From Pseudomonas crudilactis (GTDB taxonomy: Bacteria > Pseudomonadota > Gammaproteobacteria > Pseudomonadales > Pseudomonadaceae), in assembly GCF_013433315.1 (NCBI RefSeq), contig NZ_WXVV01000024.1, positions 57,329 through 121,328 of the forward strand: a DNA stretch of 64,000 nt. Reading direction: 5' to 3'. The translations under genes and the position numbers were made by a program. The notes below the pieces were generated by a model, which saw only the letters and a list, made by a program, of their open reading frames with translations, had not been told where the DNA came from and searched no databases. This document shows positions 43,938 to 52,881 of the stretch, piece after piece. Position 1 is the stretch's first letter, and each line of letters opens with the position of its first letter.

Positions 43938-44612
43938 TTAATGGTTGACGGTGTACGCGAGCATCATCGAAATCTGGCTCATCGCCCGTCCGCCGCTCTG
44001 CTCATGCCACTGGTTGAACGCATCCTGCACGATCGCCAGATCGCGCAGACTGGTCGGCACCTTGTCGACGATCTTCTGTGCATTCAGCGCCGCGACCACG
44101 TCGTAGCTCGGCACAAAGGTATCCTTGCCGACCATGCGCAAAAAACGTGGCGCCGACAGCCCGCCCAGCTGATGACCGTGCTTTTTCAGGTAGGTCCACA
44201 GACCGACGATATCGGTCACCGGCCAGTCGGCGATCAGCGCGCCAAAACTGCCCTTGTCTTTCTCGACATCGAGAATGAACTGCGCATTGCGCGGCACGCT
44301 TTTCAGTTTGCCGAGATGGCGAATGATCCGCGCATCCTGCATCAGACGCTCGAGATGCTCGGCACTCATCAGCACGACTTTTTCCGGATCGAACTTGAAG
44401 AACACTTCCTCGAAGGCCGGCCACTTGGCGTCGACCAGACTGTGCTTGAGGCCGGCACGGAACACGCGCAGGGCCATGGTCGAGAGGTAGCGGTCGTCGC
44501 TGATCTTGCGCAGTTGCGCCTGGGTCTTGGGAACGGGCAGATGGGCTTCCAGTTCAGCCGCCGAACCGAAACGGTTCAGACAGTATTCGTGCAGCCACTT
44601 GTAATCGCGCAT
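43938..44612 (-). CDS. DNA-3-methyladenine glycosylase I-like protein
   Basis: 224 residues. Begins MRDYKWLHEYCLNRFGSAAE, with helix-hairpin-helix-type segments (LGGLSAPRFLRMVGKDTFVPSYDVVAALN). Family enzymes remove alkylated adenine from DNA; residues of the Tag zinc site are not obvious, so the exact substrate is uncertain. Start at GGAG eight bases upstream; the longer in-frame N-terminus translates a REP sequence (REQARSH) and is rejected. Confidence 0.75.
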   Translation of the reverse strand: MRDYKWLHEYCLNRFGSAAELEAHLPVPKTQAQLRKISDDRYLSTMALRVFRAGLKHSLVDAKWPAFEEVFFKFDPEKVVLMSAEHLERLMQDARIIRHLGKLKSVPRNAQFILDVEKDKGSFGALIADWPVTDIVGLWTYLKKHGHQLGGLSAPRFLRMVGKDTFVPSYDVVAALNAQKIVDKVPTSLRDLAIVQDAFNQWHEQSGGRAMSQISMMLAYTVNH

Positions 44613-44662
44613 GCCCTCTCCTGGGAATTGAAAATGAAATTTTACCTGTGAACACAAAACAC

Positions 44663-44752
44663 TGTGGGAGCGAGCTTGCTCGCGAAAGCGGTCTGTCATT
44701 CAACACGGATGTCGGCTGACACGACGCCTTCGCGAGCAAGCTCGCTCCCACA
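44663..44752. repeat. REP inverted pair (family A)
   Basis: TGTGGGAGCGAGCTTGCTCG faces its reverse complement between ttcA and the glycosylase gene (same strand). Confidence 0.88.
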
Positions 44753-44762
44753 TGGATCGGGT

Positions 44763-45587
44763 TTACAGATTGACGACGTTGACGAAGCGCGAAGCTGCGG
44801 TCTCGTCGATCTTCAGGCTGGTGAAGTCGAACAGGTTGCGGTCGGCCAGTTGCGACGGGATCACGTTCTGCAGACTGCGGAAGATGCTTTCAGTTCGACC
44901 CGGGGTCTTGCGCTCCCAGTCCTGGAGCATTTCCTTGACCACCTGACGCTGCAGGTTTTCCTGCGAACCGCAGAGGTTGCACGGGATGATCGGGAATGCC
45001 TTGAAGTCCGAATACGCCTGAATGTCTTTCTCGTTGCAGTACGCCAGCGGACGGATCACCACGTTGCGGCCGTCGTCGGCGCGCAACTTCGGCGGCATTG
45101 CCTTGAGGCTGCCATTGAAGAACATGTTGAGAAAGAACGTCTCGACGATGTCGTCACGGTGATGCCCGAGGGCCATCTTGGTCGCGCCGATTTCATCGGC
45201 AAAGGTGTACAGCGTGCCGCGACGCAGGCGTGAGCACAGCGAGCAAGTGGTCTTGCCTTCCGGGATCAGTTCCTTGACTACCGAATAAGTGTCTTTCTCG
45301 ACAATGTGGTACTCGACGCCCAGCTCTTTCAAATAAGCCGGCAGCACGTGCTCAGGGAAACCCGGCTGCTTCTGGTCCATGTTCACCGCGACGATCTCGA
45401 ACTTGATCGGAGCAACCTTCTGCAGGTGCAGCAGCACATCGAGCATGGTGTAGCTGTCCTTGCCCCCGGACAGGCAGACCATGACCTTGTCGCCGTCTTC
45501 GATCATGTTGAAATCGGCGACCGCTTCGCCGGCCAGGCGGCGCAGGCGCTTTTGCAGTTTGTTCTGGTTGACCGTAAGAGTGCCCAT
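44763..45587 (-). CDS. ttcA: tRNA 2-thiocytidine(32) biosynthesis protein TtcA
   Basis: 274 residues. PP-loop ATP-binding CLSGGKDSYTML, the Cys-x2-Cys pair in TTCSLCSRLRRG and further CNLCGS, which hold the 4Fe-4S cluster. Thiolates cytidine 32 of certain tRNAs. Start MGTLTVNQNKLQKRLRR; 36 upstream in-frame codons are not supported by the family. Confidence 0.95.
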   Translation of the reverse strand: MGTLTVNQNKLQKRLRRLAGEAVADFNMIEDGDKVMVCLSGGKDSYTMLDVLLHLQKVAPIKFEIVAVNMDQKQPGFPEHVLPAYLKELGVEYHIVEKDTYSVVKELIPEGKTTCSLCSRLRRGTLYTFADEIGATKMALGHHRDDIVETFFLNMFFNGSLKAMPPKLRADDGRNVVIRPLAYCNEKDIQAYSDFKAFPIIPCNLCGSQENLQRQVVKEMLQDWERKTPGRTESIFRSLQNVIPSQLADRNLFDFTSLKIDETAASRFVNVVNL

Positions 45588-45764
45588 GACGCGAAATCCG
45601 TGAGGTGTGACGAAAGGCCGGCATTTTACGCAAAAACCCCGGCGTTGTGGGCACAGGTTGTCGTCGCCCAGGTTTGCATTCCTTACAGACCCCAAGGCGA
45701 TTAAGCCCTGTGTTTACAGCGCGATTTGCTCTAAGCCCCTAATACCTGTGCGGGTAAGTCCTTT

Positions 45765-45787
45765 CTATACTGCGACATAAGGTCGCA
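45765..45787 (+). promoter_or_regulatory. Possible sigma-S-type -10 and inverted repeat
   Basis: CTATACT (45765-45771) equals the consensus extended -10 for RpoS, with no good -35. It is followed by TGCGAC-ATAAG-GTCGCA (45771-45787), which overlaps the expected start site. The Yip1 gene begins 106 bp after the -10. Confidence 0.4.
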
Positions 45788-45876
45788 CACAATCTGAAGA
45801 CCTGTATTTGCTCGGCCACCTTGGCCCGTAGGCGCTCCGTTGGGGGGCGATGGCAATAACAAGAGGAGTGACTGGC

Positions 45877-46479
45877 ATGATCCATCACGTAGTGGGACTT
45901 TTCACCCACCCCGATCAGGAATGGAAGGAAATCCGTGGCGACCAAGAGGAAAGCATCAGCCACATGTACCTCACCCACACGCTGATTCTGGCGGCGATCC
46001 CCGCTGTTTCGGCGTTTATCGGTACGACACAAGTCGGCTGGGTGATCGGCAACCGCGCGCCGGTGATGCTCACCGTCGAAAGCGCGATCTGGATGACGGT
46101 CATGTCATATCTGGCCATGCTCGGCGGTGTCGCGGTCATGGGTGCCTTCGTGCACTGGATGGCCCGCACCTACGACGCCAACCCGAGTCTGGCCCGTTGC
46201 GTGGCGTTTGCCACCTACACCGCGACACCGTTATTCGTCGGTGGGCTGGCGGCGCTGTATCCGCATATGTGGCTGGGGATGATCGTCGGTACGGCGGCCA
46301 TCTGCTACACGGTGTATCTGTTGTATGTGGGGCTGCCGACGTTCATGAACATTCCGTCGGACGAAGGTTTTCTGTTCTCAAGCTCGGTGCTGGCGGTGGG
46401 TCTGGTGGTGCTGGTCGCCATCATGGCGTTTACCGTGATTGTCTGGGGGCTGGGCGTTGGTCCCGTCTATACGAACTGA
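45877..46479 (+). CDS. Yip1-domain inner-membrane protein
   Basis: 200 residues with five hydrophobic helices (about 40-60, 72-95, 112-130, 135-158, 172-195). Starts MIHHVVGLFTHPDQEWKEI after GAGGAG. Bacterial Yip1-like proteins are membrane proteins of unknown role. Possible stationary-phase control by the promoter described upstream. A terminator follows the stop. Confidence 0.85.
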   Translation: MIHHVVGLFTHPDQEWKEIRGDQEESISHMYLTHTLILAAIPAVSAFIGTTQVGWVIGNRAPVMLTVESAIWMTVMSYLAMLGGVAVMGAFVHWMARTYDANPSLARCVAFATYTATPLFVGGLAALYPHMWLGMIVGTAAICYTVYLLYVGLPTFMNIPSDEGFLFSSSVLAVGLVVLVAIMAFTVIVWGLGVGPVYTN

Positions 46480-46496
46480 CTCGATAAGCCAATCAG

Positions 46497-46520
46497 AGGC
46501 CGCCGCAAGGCGGCCTTGTC
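46497..46520 (+). terminator. Hairpin terminator after the Yip1 gene
   Basis: GGCCGCC-GCAA-GGCGGCC stem and tetraloop followed by TTGTCGTTT, a weak T tract. Confidence 0.6.
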
Positions 46521-46606
46521 GTTTGCGCGATGACCATTCGGCAGTTTGGCGATTCGCAAGTCCACGGCGTTGCGGCATACTCGATGCCTCTGGAGATCCA
46601 TCAAGC

Positions 46607-47101
46607 ATGCCCGAGCAACTCAATACCCGCGTCGAAGACTGTTACCAACTCGCTGAATCCTTTTTCAAACGTTCCTTCCCTCGCCCAGTTGTCAGCCTCA
46701 AGCTGCGCGGGCAAAAAGCCGGTGTCGCGCATCTGCACGAGAACCTGCTGCGCTTCAACCCGCAGCTGTACCGGGAAAACACCGAACACTTCCTCAAGCA
46801 GACCGTGGCCCACGAAGTCGCGCACCTGATCGCTCATCAGTTGTTCGGCGACCGTATCCAGCCCCATGGCGAGGAGTGGCAACTGATCATGCGCGGGGTT
46901 TACGAACTGCCGCCGGATCGCTGCCACACCTATGCAATCAAGCGCCGCAGCGTGACCCGCTATATCTACACATGCCCGTGCGCAGAAAGCGATTTTCCGT
47001 TTTCGGCACAGCGCCATAGTCTGGTGCGGCAGGGGCGGCGGTATTTGTGTCGACGCTGCCGCAATACCTTGGTGTTCAGTGGCGAGATGCGCGTCGAATA
47101 G
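46607..47101 (+). CDS. SprT-like zinc metalloprotease-family protein
   Basis: 164 residues. Metalloprotease-type HExxH in VAHEVAHLIAHQL with a third ligand His further on (PHGEEW), then a C-terminal zinc ribbon (CPCAESDF...CRRCRNT). SprT in E. coli is a SprT/Spartan-like cytoplasmic protein of poorly known function. Start MPEQLNTRVEDCYQ; nearest upstream codons run into the promoter region. Confidence 0.9.
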   Translation: MPEQLNTRVEDCYQLAESFFKRSFPRPVVSLKLRGQKAGVAHLHENLLRFNPQLYRENTEHFLKQTVAHEVAHLIAHQLFGDRIQPHGEEWQLIMRGVYELPPDRCHTYAIKRRSVTRYIYTCPCAESDFPFSAQRHSLVRQGRRYLCRRCRNTLVFSGEMRVE

Positions 47102-47129
47102 TCAGTCTTCTATTGCCTGTTGTGGCCTC

Positions 47130-47193
47130 TTCGCGAGCAAGCTCGCTCCCACCTTGGAATGCATTCTCCTGTGGGAGCGAGCTTGCTCGCGAA
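47130..47193. repeat. REP pair (family A), outward orientation
   Basis: TTCGCGAGCAAGCTCGCTCC then GTGGGAGCGAGCTTGCTCGC, i.e. the two arms face away from each other. Lies between convergent genes sprT-like and CaiB/BaiF. Confidence 0.85.
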
Positions 47194-47209
47194 AGGGTCG
47201 GTACAGGCA

Positions 47210-48391
47210 CTAAAGAATCACTTTGGATGAACGCAATTCAGCAATCCGCTCAGTGCTAAACCCCAACTCGCCCAACACCTGATCCGTATGCTGCCCCAAC
47301 ACCGCGCCAACATGCCGCCGCGCCGGCAACGCTTCGGAAAACTTCAACGGACACGCTATCTGCGCTTGCGTCGTGCCATCCCCACGCGGCACCTGCGTCA
47401 CCAATTCCCGCGCCCGCAACTGCGGATGGCTTACCGCCTCCCCGAGACTCAATACCGGCTCAACACACGCATCGATCCCGGCAAACATCTCGCACAACTC
47501 AGCAAAGTCATGCTTTTCAAACTCGACCGTCAGCGCGTATTTCAACGCCCGCTGCTGCTCAGGCTTTGAGGACAAACCCTGCGCCGCCAACTCCGGCCGC
47601 CCCAGCGCCGTACACAGTTGCTGCATGAACCCCGGTTCCAGACTGCCCACCGACATCCAGCGCCCATCGCGGGAACGGTAGTAGTCGTAGAAACTGCCAC
47701 CGTTGAGCATCTGATCTTCCCACTCCGGCTCTTCACCGCATGCCAGATAGCCGGCCCCGGCCATGGCATTCAGGCTGAACGCGCAATCGGTCATGCTCAC
47801 ATCCAGATGCGTGCCCTGCCCGGTTTGCTGTCGCGCAATCACAGCGGCCAACAAGCCAATCACCCCGTGCAGCGAACCACCGGCAACATCCGCCACTTGC
47901 ATGCCCAGCGGCAACGGCCCGCTGTCGGCGCGGCCGGTGTAACTGGCCAGCCCCGCCAGCGCCAGATAGTTGATGTCATGCCCGGCGCGATCCTTGTACG
48001 GCCCGGTCTGGCCGTAACCGGTAATCGACACGTAAATAAGCTTCGGGTTGATCGCCTTCAGCGCTTCATAGCCCAGGCCCAGACGTTCCATCACACCGGG
48101 GCGAAACTGTTCCAGAACGATGTCGTGATCGCCCAGCAATTGCTTGACCACTTCCAGTGCTTCGGGCTGCTTCAAATCCAGCGCCAGGCTGCGTTTGTTG
48201 CGGTTCAGGTAGGCATGACTGGCCGAAACTCCGCCATCATGCGGCGGCAACACGCGCAGCAGATCCAGGCGCGTCGGCGACTCGATGCGCAGCACTTCAG
48301 CGCCCATGTCCGCCAGCAACAACGAGGCGAACGGCCCCGGCAGCAGCGTTGAGAAATCGAGGATTTTCAGTGAGGCCAGCGGTGCGGACAT
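47210..48391 (-). CDS. CaiB/BaiF family CoA-transferase
   Basis: 393 residues of the type III CoA-transferases. N-terminal LKILDFSTLLPGPFASLLLADMGAEVLRIE, the KRSLALDLK motif, and GHDINYLALAGL with the catalytic Asp. Transfers CoA between carboxylic acids or racemises 2-methylacyl-CoA (it resembles alpha-methylacyl-CoA racemase); substrate unknown. Start MSAPLASLKILDF; 8 extra upstream codons rejected. Confidence 0.88.
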   Translation of the reverse strand: MSAPLASLKILDFSTLLPGPFASLLLADMGAEVLRIESPTRLDLLRVLPPHDGGVSASHAYLNRNKRSLALDLKQPEALEVVKQLLGDHDIVLEQFRPGVMERLGLGYEALKAINPKLIYVSITGYGQTGPYKDRAGHDINYLALAGLASYTGRADSGPLPLGMQVADVAGGSLHGVIGLLAAVIARQQTGQGTHLDVSMTDCAFSLNAMAGAGYLACGEEPEWEDQMLNGGSFYDYYRSRDGRWMSVGSLEPGFMQQLCTALGRPELAAQGLSSKPEQQRALKYALTVEFEKHDFAELCEMFAGIDACVEPVLSLGEAVSHPQLRARELVTQVPRGDGTTQAQIACPLKFSEALPARRHVGAVLGQHTDQVLGELGFSTERIAELRSSKVIL

Positions 48392-48496
48392 GGGCGAACT
48401 CCTTGGGCGATGCACTCAGCCTAGGCAGCGATGCCGCGCACGGCAATCACCGCAAATGTCAGCGGGTGTGACCGTTACGCTCAAACAGCAGGCAAG

Positions 48497-48521
48497 AAAA
48501 AACCCGCCGAAGCGGGTTTTT
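48497..48521. terminator. Terminator after dctA
   Basis: AAAAACCCGC-CGAA-GCGGGTTTTT, an intrinsic terminator that works for dctA on the minus strand. Confidence 0.85.
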
Positions 48522-48534
48522 CATGAAGCGAGGG

Positions 48535-49869
48535 TTACTTGACGCTGCTAGGTGTCGGGCCTTCAGCCACACCCAGGTCATCTTCCGGACGGGTATCAGC
48601 GATACCACGACCGCCCGAGGCCAGCTCGGTTTGCAGCGTGTCGGTGTCCAGCTCTTTCACCCACTTGGCAACCACGATGGTCGCTACAGCGTTACCAACG
48701 AGGTTGGTCAGGGCGCGGGCTTCGGACATGAAGCGGTCGATACCGAGGATCAGCGCCAGACCGGCCACTGGCAGGTGACCTACCGCCGACAGGGTCGCTG
48801 CCAGCACAATGAAGCCCGAACCGGTCACACCGGCTGCGCCTTTGGAGGACAGCAGCAACACCACCAGCAGAGTGATCTGGTGAGTGATGTCCATGTGCGT
48901 GTCAGTTGCCTGAGCAATGAACACCGCGGCCATGGTCAGGTAGATCGCGGTACCGTCGAGGTTGAACGAGTAACCGGTCGGGATCACCAGACCCACTACC
49001 GATTTCTTCGCGCCCAGACGCTCCATCTTGATCAGCATGCGTGGTAGTACCGATTCCGACGACGAGGTGCCGAGTACGATCAGCAGCTCTTCACGGATGT
49101 AACGAATCATCTTCAGCACGCTGAAACCGTGCATGCGGGCGATGCCGCCGAGCACGATCAGCACGAACAGCAGACAGGTGATGTAGAAGCAGATCATCAG
49201 TTGACCCAGCTGCACCAGCGAGCCGACACCGTAAGCGCCGATGGTGAAAGCCATGGCACCGAAGGCACCGATTGGCGCGAGCTTCATGATCATGTTGATG
49301 ATGTTGAACATCACGTGGGCGAAGCGATCGATGAAGTCGAGGATCGGCTTGCCGTAGGCACCCAGGCGATGCAAGGCGAAACCGAAGATCACCGAGAACA
49401 TCAGGACTTGCAGGATGTCACCGGTGGCGAACGCGCCGACGATGGTGGTCGGGATCACGTTGAGCAGGAAGCCGACAACGCTTTGGTCAGCGCCAGCCGC
49501 TACATAAGAGGCGACTTTCGAGGCGTCGAGGGTGGCAACGTCGATGTGCATGCCGTTGCCCGGTTGCACAATGTTGACCACAACCAGACCGACCAGCAGA
49601 GCAATGGTCGAAACGATTTCGAAGTACAGGAGTGCGTAACCACCGGTCTTGCCGACCGACTTCATGTTCTGCATGCCAGCGATACCGCTGACCACGGTGC
49701 AGAAGATGATCGGGGCGATGATCATTTTGATCAGCTTGATGAACCCGTCACCCAGTGGCTTAACCGCGACACCGAACTGCGGGTAGTAATGACCGAGCGC
49801 AATACCGATGATGATTGCGATGATCACCTGGAAATACAGGGATTTGTACAGTGGCTGACGAGTCGTCAT
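48535..49869 (-). CDS. dctA: C4-dicarboxylate:H+/Na+ symporter
   Basis: 444 residues of the glutamate/dicarboxylate symporter family. Visible motifs: TSSSESVLPRML, the hairpin-2 region YSFNLDGTAIYLTMAAVF and GAAGVTGSGFIVLA. Takes up succinate, fumarate and malate. ATG follows GAGGAAATCTGCA. Upstream, a sigma-54 promoter and two DctD-like enhancer palindromes indicate induction by DctB/DctD and RpoN; neither regulator gene is in the window. Confidence 0.95.
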   Translation of the reverse strand: MTTRQPLYKSLYFQVIIAIIIGIALGHYYPQFGVAVKPLGDGFIKLIKMIIAPIIFCTVVSGIAGMQNMKSVGKTGGYALLYFEIVSTIALLVGLVVVNIVQPGNGMHIDVATLDASKVASYVAAGADQSVVGFLLNVIPTTIVGAFATGDILQVLMFSVIFGFALHRLGAYGKPILDFIDRFAHVMFNIINMIMKLAPIGAFGAMAFTIGAYGVGSLVQLGQLMICFYITCLLFVLIVLGGIARMHGFSVLKMIRYIREELLIVLGTSSSESVLPRMLIKMERLGAKKSVVGLVIPTGYSFNLDGTAIYLTMAAVFIAQATDTHMDITHQITLLVVLLLSSKGAAGVTGSGFIVLAATLSAVGHLPVAGLALILGIDRFMSEARALTNLVGNAVATIVVAKWVKELDTDTLQTELASGGRGIADTRPEDDLGVAEGPTPSSVK

Positions 49870-50012
49870 TGCAGATTTCCTCAAGAGCCTCGCGTGGCAA
49901 CATCCATCTGTTGGCCGCGAAACCTGAATTGCGAACCCTCCTGCACTGGAGGGATTTGTTGTTGGAGCAGCGTTTTCCATCAGGGCCAAACGCACGCTTC
50001 TGTAGCTTGTAT

Positions 50013-50028
50013 CGCAAACGTCGTGCCA
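50013..50028 (-). promoter_or_regulatory. Sigma-54 promoter of dctA
   Basis: Minus strand TGGCACGACGTTTGCG: matches TGGCACG-N4-TTGC exactly, with the GG and GC at the required -24/-12 spacing. About 145 bp before the dctA start. Confidence 0.85.
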
Positions 50029-50106
50029 CTTTGGTGCGATTGCCTGCAAGCCTTTTGATATCAGGGATCACAGGTGCATGGATGTCACCATCCGGTTACT
50101 CAAGTG

Positions 50107-50163
50107 TGGCGGATTTCCGCCAACTCGCCGCTTCTCGTCCTACAATTTGGCGGAAATCCGCCT
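50107..50163. promoter_or_regulatory. Paired DctD-type upstream activating sequences
   Basis: TGGCGGATTTCCGCCA (50107-50122) and TTGGCGGAAATCCGCC (from 50147). Each is palindromic, and the two centres are 41 bp apart (about four helical turns). The core GCGGAAATCCGC resembles the rhizobial DctD enhancer. They lie 80-140 bp upstream of the sigma-54 promoter and also within the 115 bp before the AraC-type gene. Confidence 0.75.
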
Positions 50164-50220
50164 TGTAGGGGTGTCCAGCCGCCGGCTACCATCCGGCGCC
50201 TGAGTAAGGATCTGCCGTTT

Positions 50221-51219
50221 ATGCGCGAACGCACCATTGCCAGTCATTTCGCCCGTGCCGCCCTCGGTGGCGCACGCCGCCAAGGGTTCGATTGTTCCGG
50301 CCTGCTGTTGCAACTGGGCATCAGCCCGGAGCTGCTCGATGAGCCACGCGCGCGCATTGCCCCGCAACAATTCACCCGGTTGATTCAGACCCTGTGGCTG
50401 GCGCTGGACGACGAATACCTGGGTTTCGGCAACGCCGCGAGCAAGCCCGGCAGTTTCGCCATGATGTGCCACGCCTCGATTCATTGCCGTAATCTGGAGA
50501 AAGCCCTACAACGCGGTTTATTGTTTTATAGCCTATTCCCCGAAGCCCCGCGCCTGAGCCTGACGCGCGAAGACGAATGGGTGCGCCTGAGCCTCGACGA
50601 TTCACAGTTGTGGGATCCCGATCACTTTCTCACTGAGAGCCTGCTGGTGATCTGGCATCGCCTCGGCAGTTGGCTGATCGGTCAGCGGATTCGCCTCGAA
50701 CAGGCGAGCTTCAGCTATCCACGCCCCGAGCATGGCGCCGAGTACGATCTGCTGTTTCCCTGCCCGCTGACCTTCGGCGCCGATCAAAGCAGCCTTTTAT
50801 TCCACAGCCGCTATCTGTCTATGCCGCTGTTGCAGGACGAACGCACGCTCAAACATTTCCTCGAACGCTCCCCTGCCGACCTGCTCTCGCGCCCGGACGA
50901 CGGCGACAGCCTGAGCAGCCGCCTGCGTCGTTTGCTCAGTCGCGACACGGCGCGCTGGCCGGATCTGGAAGCGGTGGCGGCGCACTTGCACATCAGCCCG
51001 CAGACCTTGCGCCGGCACTTGCGTGAGGAAGGCACGAGTTTTCAGGAATTGAAGGATCAATTGCGGCGGGATATCGCCATTTATCATTTGGGGCGGGCGG
51101 ATCTGTCGTTGCAACAGATTGCCGAGCAGTTGGGGTTTTCCGAACCGTCGGCGTTTCATCGGGCGTTCAAGAAGTGGACGGGGTTGACGCCGGGGGCGTA
51201 TCGGGCGCAGGAGCAGTGA
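50221..51219 (+). CDS. AraC-family transcriptional regulator (OruR/ArgR-like type)
   Basis: 332 residues. N-terminal 'Arabinose-binding domain of AraC' type region (about 1-200, with GLLLQLGISPELLDEPRARI and MMCHASIHCRNLEKALQRG) and C-terminal two-HTH domain (LEAVAAHLHISPQTLRRHL; IAEQLGFSEPSAFHRAFKKW; TGLTPGAYR). Members of this group control catabolic genes; effector unknown. Divergent from dctA and sharing its enhancer region. Stop is followed by a MITE-like repeat. Confidence 0.88.
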   Translation: MRERTIASHFARAALGGARRQGFDCSGLLLQLGISPELLDEPRARIAPQQFTRLIQTLWLALDDEYLGFGNAASKPGSFAMMCHASIHCRNLEKALQRGLLFYSLFPEAPRLSLTREDEWVRLSLDDSQLWDPDHFLTESLLVIWHRLGSWLIGQRIRLEQASFSYPRPEHGAEYDLLFPCPLTFGADQSSLLFHSRYLSMPLLQDERTLKHFLERSPADLLSRPDDGDSLSSRLRRLLSRDTARWPDLEAVAAHLHISPQTLRRHLREEGTSFQELKDQLRRDIAIYHLGRADLSLQQIAEQLGFSEPSAFHRAFKKWTGLTPGAYRAQEQ

Positions 51220-51229
51220 GGCGCTAAAT

Positions 51230-51531
51230 CAAAAGCCCCTCACCCTAACCCTCTCCCGGAGGGAGAGGGGACTGATTGGGGGATGTTCAAGATGTACGCC
51301 GACCTGAACGCTTTCTACTGAATCCATAATCGACTGGCTATTTAAGGTCGATGTAAACGCCAGACACCCTCCGGGAGAGGGGACTGATTGGGGAATGCTC
51401 AAGATGTATGCCGATCTGAAACTTCGCTACTGATTCCATAATCGACTGGCTATTTCAGGTCGATGTATAACGCCAGACACCTCGGTCGGCTCCCTCTCCC
51501 TCTGGGAGAGGGCTGGGGTGAGGGCAGCTTT
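51230..51531. repeat. MITE-like repeat with nested inverted ends (copy 3)
   Basis: Left AAAAGCCCCTCACCCTAACC and right GGGCTGGGGTGAGGGCAGCT ends inverted, with internal CCCTCTCCC/GGGAGAGGG hairpins. Internal tandem duplication of about 115 bp carrying CCATAATCGACTGGCTATTT and TCAGGTCGATGTA, which are shared with copy 2. No gene inside. Confidence 0.82.
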
Positions 51532-51534
51532 TAA

Positions 51535-52881
51535 TCACACCGCCGGAAAATGAATCCTGAACGCCGCCCCGCCCATCGGCGAATCACCCAGGGCCAACTT
51601 GGCGTTGTAGCTTTCGATAATGTCCTTGACCACCGCCAAGCCGATCCCCTGCCCCGGATGCTGGGCATCCAGGCGTTCGCCACGCTCCAGAATCCGCGCA
51701 CGCTGATCCGGTGGCACACCCGGGCCATCGTCTTCCACGCACAGTTCAATCCCGGCGAGGGTCTCGCGCACGCTGATGCGCACTTCACCCAGACACAGGC
51801 GATAAGCGTTTTCCAGCAAGTTGCCCATCATTTCCAGCAGCGCGCCCTGCTCGATCGGCACGTAGCAATGCTCGGGCAGATCGAACGCCACGCGCACATG
51901 CTTGTCGCGATACACCTTGTCCAGCGTGTCGCAAAGGCTTTTCAGCACCGGTTGCAAGCGCACCTGATGTCGCACAAGTCCGCTTTTGCGCAAGCTCGCC
52001 CGTTGCAGTTGATAGCTGATCTGCTGACTCATGCGTTCGATCTGGCTTTGCAGCACCCAGGCCTGATCGCGTTCTTCGGGACGTTGAGCCATGTCCTCGC
52101 TGACGCCTTGCAACACCGCCAACGGGGTTTTCAGGCTGTGCGCCAGATCATCGAGAGAATCGCGATAACGACTGCGCTGCTGGCGCTCGCTGTGCAGCAA
52201 ACGGTTGAGCGAACCGGTCAGGCGCAGCAGTTCGCGGGGATGTTGTTCGGTGAGGCTTTCACGGGTGCCGCCTTCAATCTCATCGAGTTCCTGACTGAGC
52301 CGGCGCAAGGCTTTGAGGCCCCAGGTCAGGCCGATCCACAACAATGCCAGCAACACGAGCAAGGCCGCACCGAAGCCCAGATAGAGATTCTCGCGCAGGC
52401 CTTCGAGGGTGGTTTCGTATTCGCGCACCGGTTGCAGGGCAACGATGCTGAACGCCGCGCTTTTGCCGCCAAGCAATTTGACTTCGACGTCGTAGACGAA
52501 GAATTCCTGGCCGTTGGTTTCGCGGATCCGCGCGAACTCGTTACCGAGGCCGTCATAACGCGGCTTGTAGTTGATCTGCTCTTCCTGGGTGGCTTTCGAG
52601 CGCCAGACCAGATGCCCTTCGCGGTCGTAGATGTAGCCGAGCAAACGGAAATCGGTGAGGTTGAAACGCTCATCCGGCAACTGATTGGGCATCACCAGCC
52701 GACCGTTTTCGATGCGCGCGGCAGAGATCAGCGTGGTCACGTCCGAGGCCAGGCGTTGTTCGATCGAATCCTGCAACGCGAGGCTGAACGCGCCTTGCAT
52801 CGCCGGGAGCAAGGCGAGCATGAACAACACCGCCAACGTGGTGGCGGCGAGCATCAAGCGAACGCGGAGGGAACGAATCAA
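51535..52881 (-). CDS. phoQ: Sensor histidine kinase PhoQ
   Basis: 448 residues. Helix about 8-30, an acidic periplasmic PhoQ-like domain (residues about 31-165), second helix 170-190, dimerisation His in DDLAHSLKTPLAVL, and ATPase domain (NLLENAYRLC, EDDGPGVPPD, GQGIGLAVVKD). Senses low Mg2+ and cationic peptides in P. aeruginosa; conserved here by synteny with phoP and oprH. ATG overlaps the phoP stop (52878-52881). Confidence 0.93.
   Translation of the reverse strand: MIRSLRVRLMLAATTLAVLFMLALLPAMQGAFSLALQDSIEQRLASDVTTLISAARIENGRLVMPNQLPDERFNLTDFRLLGYIYDREGHLVWRSKATQEEQINYKPRYDGLGNEFARIRETNGQEFFVYDVEVKLLGGKSAAFSIVALQPVREYETTLEGLRENLYLGFGAALLVLLALLWIGLTWGLKALRRLSQELDEIEGGTRESLTEQHPRELLRLTGSLNRLLHSERQQRSRYRDSLDDLAHSLKTPLAVLQGVSEDMAQRPEERDQAWVLQSQIERMSQQISYQLQRASLRKSGLVRHQVRLQPVLKSLCDTLDKVYRDKHVRVAFDLPEHCYVPIEQGALLEMMGNLLENAYRLCLGEVRISVRETLAGIELCVEDDGPGVPPDQRARILERGERLDAQHPGQGIGLAVVKDIIESYNAKLALGDSPMGGAAFRIHFPAV

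Noticed and set aside
44613..44699. Longer N-terminus for the glycosylase
   Set aside because: The extra codons translate a REP arm, and ATG 44612 has a good ribosome site.
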